DNA of 64,000 bases from Alphaproteobacteria bacterium PA2 (GTDB lineage Bacteria > Pseudomonadota > Alphaproteobacteria > Caulobacterales > Caulobacteraceae): assembly GCA_002256425.1 (NCBI GenBank), contig NKIZ01000001.1, positions 124,001-188,000 on the forward strand. The letters run 5' to 3'. Of the stretch, positions 19,580 through 29,084 are shown in pieces (position 1 is the first letter of the stretch; every line of letters starts with the position of its first letter). Under the pieces are notes generated by a model. That model was not told the origin of the DNA. It did no database searches and worked only from the letters and a program-made list of their open reading frames with translations. A program made the position numbers and the translations under genes.

Positions 19580-22500
19580 ATGACCAAACCTACGAAAGCC
19601 GGCCTCAAGGCCGCCTTCAGCGCCCTTGTCAGCGAGCCGGCCGCAGAGGCCTTTCTTGACCAGGCGAACCGCGACCTTGGTCCCGACGACCTGCCGGATT
19701 TCAGCGCCGAGGACCTGGCGGGCCTCCTGGCCGATTTCTGGGCCTATGGCTCGGTTCGAAAGGGCAGGACACCCAGCCTGCGCCTGGTGTCTGATCCGGC
19801 CTCAGGCCTCGACCGGCTGGAAATCATCCAGCCTGACGCCCCCTTCCTGGTGGACAGCGTCATGGGCGAGATCGCCGAGCAGGGCCTGTCGGTCCGCGCC
19901 ATGTTCCACCCCATTGTCGAAGTGGGACGCGACAAGGCAGGCGCCCGGTCGGACGACGCCATCGCCCAACGCGAGTCCATGATCCTGGTGGTGATGGACA
20001 AGGTCGGGGCCGACCGTGAGGCCGCCCTGCTCCGGGGCGTCAAGGCGGTTCTGGCTGATGTCCGCGCTGCTGTGGAGGACTTCCCGAAAATGCTGGCCCT
20101 GATGGGCCGGACTGTCGCCGAGGTCCAGGGCCGCACCGTTTCAGGCAAGGCCGAGAGCCTGATCCGTGAAGAGGATGTGGACTTCCTGAACTGGCTGCGG
20201 GACGAGCACTTCGTCTATCTCGGCGCCCGGGTCTATGAATACCCGCGCAAGGCGGACGGGGACTATGCCCCGGAGGAACCCCTGGTCCAGCCGGAGTCGG
20301 GCCTGGGCGTCCTGCGCAGCCCCGAACGCACCGTGCTGAGGCGGACCTCGGAACCGGCCGTTCTGTCGACCCAGATCCGCAAGCGCATGGCCGACCCTTC
20401 GGTCATGGTGGCCAAGTCCAATGTCCGCAGTCTGGTCCACCGTCGCGGCTACATGGATTATGTGGGGATCAAAGCCTACGGCGCTGACGGCAAGCCGTCG
20501 GGCGAGGTGCGGTTTGTCGGCCTGTTCACAGCCGAAGCCTATGACAAGCCGGCCAATGAGGTTCCACTGATCCGCGCCAAGCTTCAGACAATTCTGGCCA
20601 GGTCAGGCGCCCTGCCCGGCAGCCACAACGAAAAACGCCTGAAGAACATCATCGAGAACTATCCAAGGGACGAGATCTTCCAGGCGCCCGTAGCCGACCT
20701 GCTGTCCACGTCCCAGGCCATTCTCCACCTCTATGACCGCCCCCGGGTCCGCCTTTTCGAGCGCCTGGACCCCTATGACCGCTTCGCCTCGGTCCTGCTC
20801 TATGTTCCCCGTGAACGCTATGATTCCGGTCTTCGCGCCAAAGCAGGCGCCCTGCTGGCCGAGGCCTATGGCGGCCGGATTTCAGCCTATTATCCGTCCT
20901 TCTCAGACGCCCCCCTGGCCCGGGTGCACTTCATTGTCGGGTTCAATCCCGGCGATCACAAGAAGCCGGATCTCAGGAAGATCGAAGACCAGATCGCCGC
21001 TGCAGCGCGGACCTGGGAAGACCTGTTCTCTGACGCCGTGCGCGGCCAGAACCGACCCATGGCCCAGGTCGCCGAGCTGTTGGGCCGTTATGGCGGCGCC
21101 TTCACCGCAGGATACAAGGACAAGTACGACTCTGAAGAGGCCCTGGCGGACCTGCAGGTGCTGGAAACCCTGTCCGTCAGCGATGGCGTCCACATCCGCG
21201 CCTATCGCCGGCCCGACGACGCCCGCACCCAGTTCCGGTTCAAGCTCTATCGTCCGGGCGCCCCGGCGCCCCTGGCCGATGTCCTGCCAATTCTCGAGAA
21301 CATGGGCCTGAAGGCCATGGTGGAGACGGGCTTTCCCGTCACCCCCGCCGGTGGCGGAACGGTCTGGATCCACGACTTTGACCTGCTGGACGAGCAGGGC
21401 GAGCACCTTGTCTTCGAACAGGTAAAACAGGCCTTCGAGGACGCCTTCACCGCCGTCTGGCAGGGCCGGACCGAGAATGACGGCTTCAACCGTCTGGTGC
21501 TGGAACTGCCGGCCTCCTGGCGGGAAGCGGCCCTGATCCGCGCCCTGTCCCGGCACCGTCAGCAGTCGGGCCTCGACCCCAGCCAGAGGGTGCAGGAAGC
21601 CGCCCTTGCGGCCCACCCCGCCGTGACATCGGGGATTCTCCAGCTGTTCCGCACCAGGTTCGATCCCGCCATCAAGGTCGATCTGAAGACCCGTCAGGCC
21701 CGGGCGGCAGCGGAAATGGCCGAGATCATCGAGGCCCTGCAGACCGTCGAGAGCCTGGATGAAGACCGGGTCCTGCGGCGGATCGCCCTGCTGGTGGGGG
21801 CCATACAGCGCACCAACTATTACCAGCCAGGCGCCGATGGGCAGCCCAAGGCCTATATCAGCTTCAAGGTCGCCTCGCCGGAACTGGCCGACCTGCCCCT
21901 GCCCAAGCCCTATCGCGAGATCTTCGTCTGGGCGACCCATGTGGAGGGCGTCCACTTGAGGTTCGGCCCCGTCGCCCGGGGCGGCCTGCGATGGTCCGAC
22001 CGCCGCGACGACTTCCGCACCGAGGTCCTGGGCCTTGTGAAGGCCCAGCAGGTCAAGAACGCCGTCATCGTGCCTGTGGGGTCAAAGGGCGGCTTCTATC
22101 CCAAGCAACTGCCAAAGGGCGGCAGCCCTGACGCCGTTCGGGCCGAAGGGGTGCGGGCCTATACGACCTTCCTCCAGGGCCTGCTGGATATCACCGACAA
22201 CCTGACCGCTGACGGCAAGGTGGTCCATCCCAAGGGCGTGGTCGTCCATGACGGGGATGATCCCTATCTGGTGGTCGCCGCCGATAAGGGCACGGCGACC
22301 TTCTCGGACATCGCCAATGGGGTAGCGGAGTCCTACGGCTTCTGGCTGGGCGACGCCTTCGCCTCCGGCGGCTCAGCGGGCTATGACCACAAGGTCATGG
22401 GCATTACCGCCCGGGGCGCCTGGGAAGCCGTCAAGCGGCACTTCCGCGAACTGGGCAAGGATATCCAGACCGAGCCCTTCACCGTGGTCGGCGTTGGCGA

Positions 22501-24421
22501 CATGTCCGGGGACGTCTTCGGCAATGGCATGCTGCTGTCAAAGGCGACCCGGCTGATCGCCGCCTTCGACCACCGGCACATCTTCCTGGATCCGGATCCG
22601 GATGCGGCGGTCTCCTATGCCGAGCGGGCGCGGATGTTCGCCCTGCCCCGGTCGTCATGGGATGACTATGACCGCTCGGCCATTTCGAAGGGCGGCGGCG
22701 TCTTCGCCCGCAGCCTGAAGTCCATCCCCCTGACGCCGGAGGTCAAGGCCGCCCTCGACATTGCGGCTGACACGGTGACACCGGGCGAGCTGATCAACGC
22801 CATACTGCGGGCCCGGGCCGAGCTGCTCTATCTGGGCGGCATTGGCACCTATGTGAAGGCCCGGTCCGAGGGCCACGGGGATGTGGGCGACAAGACCAAT
22901 GACGCCTGGCGGGTCAATGGCGGCGACCTCCGGGTCAAGGTCGTCGGCGAAGGCGCCAATCTTGGCCTGACCCAGGCCGGCCGGATCGAGTTCGCTCTGC
23001 ATGGCGGACGGATCAACACCGACGCCATCGACAATTCCGCAGGCGTCGACTCCTCCGACCATGAGGTGAACATCAAGATCGCCACCGGCGCCCTTGAGCG
23101 CACCGGGGTCCTGACGCGCCCGCAGAGGGACAAGCTTTTGCGGTCCATGACCCAGGATGTGGCGAGCCACGTCCTGCGCCACAACTATGATCAGACCCTG
23201 GCCCTTTCCCTGATGGACCTGGACGCGGCCAGCGATCTGGACGCCCAGGGCCGGTTCATGGCCAGGCTGGAGTCCCAGGGTCGCCTCGACCGGACCGTGG
23301 AAGGCCTGCCCGACGCCGTCCTGCTGGCCGAGCGGGCCCAGGCGAGGCGGGGTCTGGCTCGGCCCGAGGAGGCCGTCCTGCTGGCCTATGGCAAGCTGGA
23401 GCTGTCCCAGGACATGGTGGCCACTTCGGCCCCGGATGACCCGTATTTCGAAGCCGTGCTCGAAGGCTACTTCCCCAAAGGCCTGCGCAAATACGATCAG
23501 GTGCTCAGCCGGCACAGGCTGCGGCGGGAAATCATCGCCACGGTTGTCGCCAATGACATCATCAACAAGTGCGGCCCGTCCTTCCCGGGGCGGCTGATGG
23601 CGGCGGCGTCCTGTGACACACGGGCCCTGATTGTCGGCTATGAGGCGGCCAAGGCCGTGCTGGACCTGCCGCGTCTCTGGAGCGCGGTGGCGGCCCTGGA
23701 CAGCAAGGTGCCCGGCGAGATCCCGGCCAGCGGCCAGATGGCCCTGTTCAAACGCCTGGTCTACACCCTGCGGGGCGAGACCTTCTGGCTGGCCCGTCGG
23801 GCTGGTCGCGAAAACCTCAGCGTCGGCGACCTGATCCGCCGCTATGAGCCCGGCACGACGGAACTGCGCAAGCTGGGCGGCGACATCCTCGCTCCGGTCG
23901 AGCGACAGCGGGTGGACGACGAGGTCCAGGCCATGGTCGCCCTTGGCGCGCCCCAGGCCCTGGCCCGGCAGGTGGCCAACCTGGAGCCCCTGACCACCGC
24001 CATCGACCTGGTGGACCTGGCCGAAGGCTCCAGCTGGCGTCTGGCGCCTGTGGCCCGGCTCTATCAGCAGGTGGGGGCTGACTTCGCCTTCGACCGCCTG
24101 CGGGTGGCGGCCGGCAGCTTCCGGGCCGGCGACAACTTCGAACGCACGGCCCTGCGGCGACTGATGGAAGACCTGCTGGCCGAACAGGCTACGGTGACGC
24201 GGGCGGTCATGGCCTTTGCAGGGTCAGAGAAGTCAGCTGACGATACGGCAGGCGCGGTCCGGGCGGTGAAATCCTGGGCGGCCATGCGTCGGGAAGTGGT
24301 GGGCGCGGCGCATCAGGCTGTTGAGGAGATTGAAAGCGCGGGGGGTTCCTGGACCTTCGCCAAGCTGACCATCGCCAACGCCGCCCTGCGGGAACTGGTG
24401 TCGTCTGTCGGCCAGAAATAG
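19580..24421 (+). CDS. gdhB: NAD-specific glutamate dehydrogenase (large, ~180 kDa type)
   Basis: It catalyses the oxidative deamination of glutamate to 2-oxoglutarate. At 1613 residues it is the full size of the GDH-L class (about 1600) known from Caulobacter, Pseudomonas and Streptomyces. The long N-terminal regulatory region includes ACT-like parts. The catalytic domain begins near residue 790 (HLRFGPVARGGLRWSDRRDDFRTE) and contains VPVGSKGGFYPKQLP near 833, the nucleotide-binding region VVGVGDMSGDVFGNGML, and VVGEGANLGLTQAGRIEFA near 1120. The ATG at 19580 opens MTKPTKAGLK. In C. crescentus this enzyme also links nitrogen metabolism to division through KidO/GdhZ; that role here is inferred only. 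Confidence 0.92.
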   Translation: MTKPTKAGLKAAFSALVSEPAAEAFLDQANRDLGPDDLPDFSAEDLAGLLADFWAYGSVRKGRTPSLRLVSDPASGLDRLEIIQPDAPFLVDSVMGEIAEQGLSVRAMFHPIVEVGRDKAGARSDDAIAQRESMILVVMDKVGADREAALLRGVKAVLADVRAAVEDFPKMLALMGRTVAEVQGRTVSGKAESLIREEDVDFLNWLRDEHFVYLGARVYEYPRKADGDYAPEEPLVQPESGLGVLRSPERTVLRRTSEPAVLSTQIRKRMADPSVMVAKSNVRSLVHRRGYMDYVGIKAYGADGKPSGEVRFVGLFTAEAYDKPANEVPLIRAKLQTILARSGALPGSHNEKRLKNIIENYPRDEIFQAPVADLLSTSQAILHLYDRPRVRLFERLDPYDRFASVLLYVPRERYDSGLRAKAGALLAEAYGGRISAYYPSFSDAPLARVHFIVGFNPGDHKKPDLRKIEDQIAAAARTWEDLFSDAVRGQNRPMAQVAELLGRYGGAFTAGYKDKYDSEEALADLQVLETLSVSDGVHIRAYRRPDDARTQFRFKLYRPGAPAPLADVLPILENMGLKAMVETGFPVTPAGGGTVWIHDFDLLDEQGEHLVFEQVKQAFEDAFTAVWQGRTENDGFNRLVLELPASWREAALIRALSRHRQQSGLDPSQRVQEAALAAHPAVTSGILQLFRTRFDPAIKVDLKTRQARAAAEMAEIIEALQTVESLDEDRVLRRIALLVGAIQRTNYYQPGADGQPKAYISFKVASPELADLPLPKPYREIFVWATHVEGVHLRFGPVARGGLRWSDRRDDFRTEVLGLVKAQQVKNAVIVPVGSKGGFYPKQLPKGGSPDAVRAEGVRAYTTFLQGLLDITDNLTADGKVVHPKGVVVHDGDDPYLVVAADKGTATFSDIANGVAESYGFWLGDAFASGGSAGYDHKVMGITARGAWEAVKRHFRELGKDIQTEPFTVVGVGDMSGDVFGNGMLLSKATRLIAAFDHRHIFLDPDPDAAVSYAERARMFALPRSSWDDYDRSAISKGGGVFARSLKSIPLTPEVKAALDIAADTVTPGELINAILRARAELLYLGGIGTYVKARSEGHGDVGDKTNDAWRVNGGDLRVKVVGEGANLGLTQAGRIEFALHGGRINTDAIDNSAGVDSSDHEVNIKIATGALERTGVLTRPQRDKLLRSMTQDVASHVLRHNYDQTLALSLMDLDAASDLDAQGRFMARLESQGRLDRTVEGLPDAVLLAERAQARRGLARPEEAVLLAYGKLELSQDMVATSAPDDPYFEAVLEGYFPKGLRKYDQVLSRHRLRREIIATVVANDIINKCGPSFPGRLMAAASCDTRALIVGYEAAKAVLDLPRLWSAVAALDSKVPGEIPASGQMALFKRLVYTLRGETFWLARRAGRENLSVGDLIRRYEPGTTELRKLGGDILAPVERQRVDDEVQAMVALGAPQALARQVANLEPLTTAIDLVDLAEGSSWRLAPVARLYQQVGADFAFDRLRVAAGSFRAGDNFERTALRRLMEDLLAEQATVTRAVMAFAGSEKSADDTAGAVRAVKSWAAMRREVVGAAHQAVEEIESAGGSWTFAKLTIANAALRELVSSVGQK

Positions 24422-24422
24422 C

Positions 24423-25721
24423 TCAGGCCCGGCGGCACCAGCGTTCCAGGTCCCGTTCCCGGCCCATGAGGGCGAGGCCCGAGGCGATGGACTCCAGTTC
24501 ATTGCCGCTTTCAATGCGCTCGGCGGGAAACCGCTTGAGGAAGATGTCGCGGACGGCGGGCACCAGGGATGAGCCGCCGGTGAGGAAGACCCGGTCAATG
24601 CCCGCCGCCTCAAGACCTGCGTCCTTGAGCGCCTGATCCACCGCGGTCTCGATCTGGGCAAGCTCGGGGGAGATCCAGGCCTCGAATTCGGAACGCTGGA
24701 CTTCGCGCTCCAGCTGGATGGATCCGGCGTCGAAGGAGAAGGTCGCCCGGGTCTCGGCCGAGAGGGTCTCTTTCAGCCGGGAGACCGACTTGTAGAGCTG
24801 GTAGCCGTAGTTCTCGTCCAGGGTCTCCACCAGCCGGGAGATCTTCTCCGGCTCATCGGCTTCCCGGACCAGCTTGCGGATGTCACGCATGTCGCGGCTG
24901 GCCCGCAGCAGGGCCAGCTGATCCCAGCGGGCGAAGGCGGAATAGTAGCGATTGGGGATGGGCAGGGTCTTGCCGAAGCTGGAATAGGTCGACCCCTTGC
25001 CCAGGGCCGGCGAGACAAGATTGTCGATGATCCGGTAGTCGAAGGCGTCGCCCGCCACGCCGACCCCGGAGCGCCCCAGGGCTGTGGACTGGATCTCGCC
25101 ATCCTGGCGGCTGAAACGGATGATCGAGAAATCGGAGGTGCCGCCGCCGAAATCCCCCACCAGAACCGTGGCGTCCCGGGTCAGGCCACGGGCGAAGAAG
25201 AAGGCCGCCCCCACAGGCTCATAGGCATAGAGGATTTCCTCAAAGCCCAGCCGGGCGAAGGCCGCTTCATAGCGCGTCAGCGCCAGATCCTCGTCAGGCG
25301 AGGCGCCGGCGAAGGTCACGGGGCGACCGACAATGACCCTGCGCGGCATGTCCGCCAGGCCTGGCCCCGCGTGTTCACGCATCTTCAGCAGGAAGGCCGA
25401 GAGCATGTCCTCGAACACATAGCGGCGCCCCAGGATCTGGGTTTCCGTGAAGCTGGCTGAAGCCGCAAAGCTCTTGAAGGACTGGATGAACCGGGTCTCC
25501 AGCGGATCTTCCACATAGGCCTCGATGGCCCAGGGCCCCGCCTCGACCTGGCGCTCCGAAGGCCGATCCGCCGGGGCGTTGAAGGACAGGGCCGAGCGGA
25601 AGGCGAAGACCTCGCCCTCGGGGGCGGGGAAACGCACCAGCTCAGCCGCGCCGCCGGCGCCGGCCAGGGCGATGACCGTATTGGTGGTGCCGAAATCGAT
25701 ACCGAGACTGAGGCCGGACAT
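24423..25721 (-). CDS. Hsp70 family protein (YegD-like)
   Basis: A 432-residue actin/Hsp70-fold ATPase without a substrate-binding domain, so close to E. coli YegD in layout. The phosphate-1 motif LGIDFGTTNTVIAL is at residues 6-19, phosphate-2 VGDFGGGTSDFSI near 195, and the adenosine motif FLTGGSSLVPAVRDIF near 390. I chose the ATG at 25721 because AAGGAA lies 6 bases before it; in-frame starts at 25736 and 25763 are less likely. The stop is 2 bases from the convergent glutamate dehydrogenase stop. The role is probably chaperone-like but undefined. Confidence 0.87.
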   Translation of the reverse strand: MSGLSLGIDFGTTNTVIALAGAGGAAELVRFPAPEGEVFAFRSALSFNAPADRPSERQVEAGPWAIEAYVEDPLETRFIQSFKSFAASASFTETQILGRRYVFEDMLSAFLLKMREHAGPGLADMPRRVIVGRPVTFAGASPDEDLALTRYEAAFARLGFEEILYAYEPVGAAFFFARGLTRDATVLVGDFGGGTSDFSIIRFSRQDGEIQSTALGRSGVGVAGDAFDYRIIDNLVSPALGKGSTYSSFGKTLPIPNRYYSAFARWDQLALLRASRDMRDIRKLVREADEPEKISRLVETLDENYGYQLYKSVSRLKETLSAETRATFSFDAGSIQLEREVQRSEFEAWISPELAQIETAVDQALKDAGLEAAGIDRVFLTGGSSLVPAVRDIFLKRFPAERIESGNELESIASGLALMGRERDLERWCRRA

Positions 25722-25804
25722 TGCGCATTCCTTCATGGGGTGACGACACGAAGACCGCGCCACCCCGAAGTGCGCAGCCTGCTAGTTCAGGATGGACCCG
25801 AGGC

Positions 25805-28096
25805 TCAAGACTGAGCCTCCGCAATGTCCTGTTCGTAGGCGGCCAGGGTGGCCATCTGCAGGATCTTGGAGACCGAGGCCGACAGGGGGGCGATCTGGAC
25901 CGACTTCTGCAGGCCCAGCAGGACCGGACCGATCACGGTCGCCCCGCCCAGGGCCTGGACCAGCTGGGTGGAGATGGCGGCCGAATGGATGGCCGGCATG
26001 ATCAGGACATTGGCCGGGCCGGTCAGGCGCATGAAGGGGTAGCTGGCGCGGCGCTGGGGATCCAGGGCCACTTCCGGCGGCATTTCGCCTTCGTATTCGA
26101 AGTCGACCTCGTCCATCTCGTCGAGCATGGCCACGGCCTCGCGGACCTTTTCGGACCGCTGGCCCATGGGATTGCCGAAGGTCGAATAGGACATGAAAGC
26201 CACCCGCGGGGTGAAGCCCATGGCCTTGACCGCCCGGGCCGCTTCCATGGCGATTTCCACCAGTTCGTCGGCTTCCGGCATTTCGGTGATGTTGGTGTCG
26301 GCGATGAACAGGGTCTGGCTCTTGGCCAGCAATATGCTCATGCCGATGACGCGGCCATCCGGGGTGGGGTCTATGACCCTCAGGATCTCCTCGAGCACCT
26401 GATCATAGGACCGGGTGACGCCGGTGACCATGCCGTCTGCGTGACCCAGGGCCACCATGGAGGCGGCGAAGGAGTTGCGGTCCTGGTTGATCAGGCGCTG
26501 GACGTCGCGGATCAGATAGCCCTGGCGGGCCAGGCGGGCGTAGAGGAAGTCCACGAACTGGGGATTGTGGGCCGAGACGCGGGCGTTGACTATTTCAAGA
26601 TTGGTCTCGGCGGGATCCAGACCGGCCAGAACCATGTTTTCCCGGACCAGATCCTCACGGCCCACCAGAACGGCGTGGCCAAGGCCGGCGCTCTCGAAGG
26701 CATAGGCGGCGCGGATGACGCTGGGCTCTTCGCCTTCAGCGAACACAATCCGCTTCTTGGGCCCGCGCAGGACAGCGCCCTGCAGCTTCTGCAGGAAACC
26801 GGCCGTGGGGTCGAGGCGCTGGGCCAGGGAGGCGCGGTAGGCGTCCATGTCGGCGATGGGCTTGCGGGCCACGCCGGTGTCCATGGCCGCCTGGGCGACG
26901 AAGGGCGGGATGTAGGACATCAGCCGCGGATCGAAGGGCGAGGGGATGATGTATTCCGGGCCGAACTTCAGCTGGACGCCGTGATAGGCGGCGGCGACCT
27001 CGTCGGGCACGTCTTCCCGGGCCAGCTGGGCCAGGGCGTTGGCGCAGGCGATCTTCATTTCCATGTTCACCCGCCGGGCGCGCACGTCGAGGGCGCCCCG
27101 GAAGATGTAGGGGAAGCCCAGAACGTTGTTCACCTGGTTGGGATAGTCGCTGCGGCCGGTGGCGACGATGGCGTCCTTGCGCACGGCGTGGGCTTCTTCC
27201 GGGGTGATTTCCGGGTCGGGATTGGCCATGGCGAAGATGATCGGATTGGGCGCCATGGAGCGCACCATGTCCGGGGTCAGGGCGCCCTTGACCGACAGGC
27301 CGATGAAGACGTCGGCGCCCTTGAGGGCGTCGGCCAGGGTGCGGTGTTCGGTATCCACGGCGTGGGCCGACTTCCACTGGTTCATGCCTTCGGAACGGCC
27401 GCGATAGATGACACCGGTATTGTCGACAGCGATGCAGTTGTCCGACCGCACGCCCATGGCCTTCATCAGCTCAAGGGAGGCGATCCCCGCGGCGCCGGCG
27501 CCGCAGAGCACCAGCTTGACCTCTGAAAGCTCGCGCCCGGTAATGGCGCAGGCATTGATCAGGCCGGCGGCGGAGATGATGGCCGTGCCGTGCTGGTCAT
27601 CGTGGAAGACCGGAATGTCGAGCAGCTCCTGCAGCTCGGTCTCGATGCGGAAGCATTCGGGGCTCTTGATGTCCTCGAGATTGATGCCGCCAAAGGTCAC
27701 GCCGATATTCTTGACCACCGTGATGATCTCATCGGGGTCTGTCGCCGAGACTTCGATGTCGATGGAATCCACATCGGCGAAGCGCTTGAAGAGGACGCTC
27801 TTGCCCTCCATCACCGGCTTGGAGGCCAGGGCGCCCAGATTGCCGAGGCCCAGAATGGCCGTGCCGTTGGAAATCACCGCCACAAGGTTGCCCTTGGAGG
27901 TGTAGTCATAGGCCGCTTCCGGATCTTCAGCGATCTTGAGAACAGGCACAGCCACGCCCGGCGAATAGGCCAGGCTGAGGTCCCGCTGGGTCGCCATCGG
28001 CTTGGTGGCGATGATCTCGATCTTCCCCGGCGTCGGGTACTTGTGGAAGGCCAGAGCCTCTTCGTCGGTGAAGGTGCGTTTTTCCGAGTCGCTCAT
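25805..28096 (-). CDS. maeB: NADP-dependent malic enzyme with phosphotransacetylase-like domain (MaeB type)
   Basis: It decarboxylates malate to pyruvate with NADP. The 763-residue protein has the malic enzyme domain (residues 1 to ~430; SLAYSPGVAVP near 45, GTAILGLGNLGALASKPVMEGK near 80, HDDQHGTAIISAAGL near 165, the LVLCGAGAAGIASLELMKA cofactor site near 190). A C-terminal phosphate acetyl/butyryltransferase-like domain (~430-763; FAEGEEPSVIRAA) is usually catalytically inactive but allosteric (acetyl-CoA) in this family. It is monocistronic; about 200 bases separate it from divergent dapB. Confidence 0.93.
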   Translation of the reverse strand: MSDSEKRTFTDEEALAFHKYPTPGKIEIIATKPMATQRDLSLAYSPGVAVPVLKIAEDPEAAYDYTSKGNLVAVISNGTAILGLGNLGALASKPVMEGKSVLFKRFADVDSIDIEVSATDPDEIITVVKNIGVTFGGINLEDIKSPECFRIETELQELLDIPVFHDDQHGTAIISAAGLINACAITGRELSEVKLVLCGAGAAGIASLELMKAMGVRSDNCIAVDNTGVIYRGRSEGMNQWKSAHAVDTEHRTLADALKGADVFIGLSVKGALTPDMVRSMAPNPIIFAMANPDPEITPEEAHAVRKDAIVATGRSDYPNQVNNVLGFPYIFRGALDVRARRVNMEMKIACANALAQLAREDVPDEVAAAYHGVQLKFGPEYIIPSPFDPRLMSYIPPFVAQAAMDTGVARKPIADMDAYRASLAQRLDPTAGFLQKLQGAVLRGPKKRIVFAEGEEPSVIRAAYAFESAGLGHAVLVGREDLVRENMVLAGLDPAETNLEIVNARVSAHNPQFVDFLYARLARQGYLIRDVQRLINQDRNSFAASMVALGHADGMVTGVTRSYDQVLEEILRVIDPTPDGRVIGMSILLAKSQTLFIADTNITEMPEADELVEIAMEAARAVKAMGFTPRVAFMSYSTFGNPMGQRSEKVREAVAMLDEMDEVDFEYEGEMPPEVALDPQRRASYPFMRLTGPANVLIMPAIHSAAISTQLVQALGGATVIGPVLLGLQKSVQIAPLSASVSKILQMATLAAYEQDIAEAQS

Positions 28097-28203
28097 AAGC
28101 GCGGCGGATCCTACATAAGTTCAAAGAATGAGAGGCAACCTATAGAGGGGGCATGGGCCGGATAACAGCCCGAAAGGCGCCCCGGGCGAAGAGAGTTCCC
28201 CCA

Positions 28204-28238
28204 AATTCCCCTTCGACGCGAAGGGGCGGCGGGGAATT
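28204..28238 (+). other. Overlapping alternative hairpins upstream of dapB
   Basis: CCCCTTCG (28208-28215) can pair with CGAAGGGG (28219-28226), or AATTCCCC (28204-28211) can pair with GGGGAATT (28231-28238). The two stems share the CCCC and exclude each other. They lie 61-95 bases before the dapB start. A regulatory switch is possible but only suggested by the geometry. Confidence 0.35.
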
Positions 28239-28298
28239 CATTGACCGGGACCCTCGCGGCGAGGACAAACAGCGCAAAGTCGTTCCGGAAACTGCGTC

Positions 28299-29072
28299 AT
28301 GACCCTTCCTGTGAAAATCGCCCTGGCGGGGGCCCTTGGCCGCATGGGGCTGGCCCTTGAGGCCGCCCTGCTGGATCGTCCGGATCTGGTGATCGTGGGA
28401 AAATTCGACCGGCCCGGAGCGACCGGCCCCGGACTGACCACGGCGGAGGAGGCCCTGGTCATGGCCGATGTGGTCATTGACTTCACCACGGCGGAGGCCT
28501 CGACCCAGCTTGCAGAGGGCCTTGCCGCCCGGGGCGGGCCAGCCATGGTCATCGGCGCCACCGGGTTTACCGAAGCCCAGGCCGGGCGCATCGCCGCCGC
28601 CGCCCGGTCACTGCCCATCGTCCGCACCGGAAACTATTCCCTGGGTGTCAACCTGCTGGCCGGCCTCGTCGCCAGGGCGTCCAGGGCCCTAAGTCCGGAA
28701 GCCTATGACATCGAGGTCTTCGAAGCCCACCACAAACGAAAGGTGGATGCCCCCTCGGGAACCGCCCTCCTTCTGGGACAGGCCGCGGCGGACGGTCGGG
28801 GCCAGGTCCTGTCCGAGGTCTCGGTCCGGGCCCGGGACGGGATGACCGGGCCGCGGCGCGCCGGAGACATCGGCTTCTCCGTCCTGCGCGGCGGCGGCAT
28901 TGTCGGGGATCACTCGGTGATCTTCGCCGCTGAGGACGAGATCATCACCCTCAGCCACTCGGCCCGCGACCGCAGCCTGTTCGCCCGGGGCGCCGTCGAA
29001 GCCGCCAGGTGGGTCGCCGGGAAGGAACCGGGCGAATATGACATGCAGGACGTCCTTGGCCTGAAGACCTGA
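28299..29072 (+). CDS. dapB: 4-hydroxy-tetrahydrodipicolinate reductase
   Basis: DapB reduces hydroxytetrahydrodipicolinate in the lysine/diaminopimelate pathway using NAD(P)H. The 257-residue protein has the N-terminal Rossmann motif ALAGALGRMG (residues 8-17), the GATGF motif (~90), and the active-site segment EAHHKRKVDAPSGTA near 143-157 with the catalytic His and Lys. Diaminopimelate is needed for peptidoglycan. The amidase gene starts 12 bases later, so they may be co-transcribed, though no pathway link is evident. Confidence 0.95.
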   Translation: MTLPVKIALAGALGRMGLALEAALLDRPDLVIVGKFDRPGATGPGLTTAEEALVMADVVIDFTTAEASTQLAEGLAARGGPAMVIGATGFTEAQAGRIAAAARSLPIVRTGNYSLGVNLLAGLVARASRALSPEAYDIEVFEAHHKRKVDAPSGTALLLGQAAADGRGQVLSEVSVRARDGMTGPRRAGDIGFSVLRGGGIVGDHSVIFAAEDEIITLSHSARDRSLFARGAVEAARWVAGKEPGEYDMQDVLGLKT

Positions 29073-29084
29073 CCGGAGATCACC

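Noticed and set aside
19368..19583. 71-residue frame between the AI-2E gene and glutamate dehydrogenase
   Set aside because: Crosses three hairpins, is low complexity, and has no family resemblance.
25721..27526. 601-residue plus-strand frame over maeB
   Set aside because: Antisense shadow of the malic enzyme gene; composition typical of complemented GC-rich codons.
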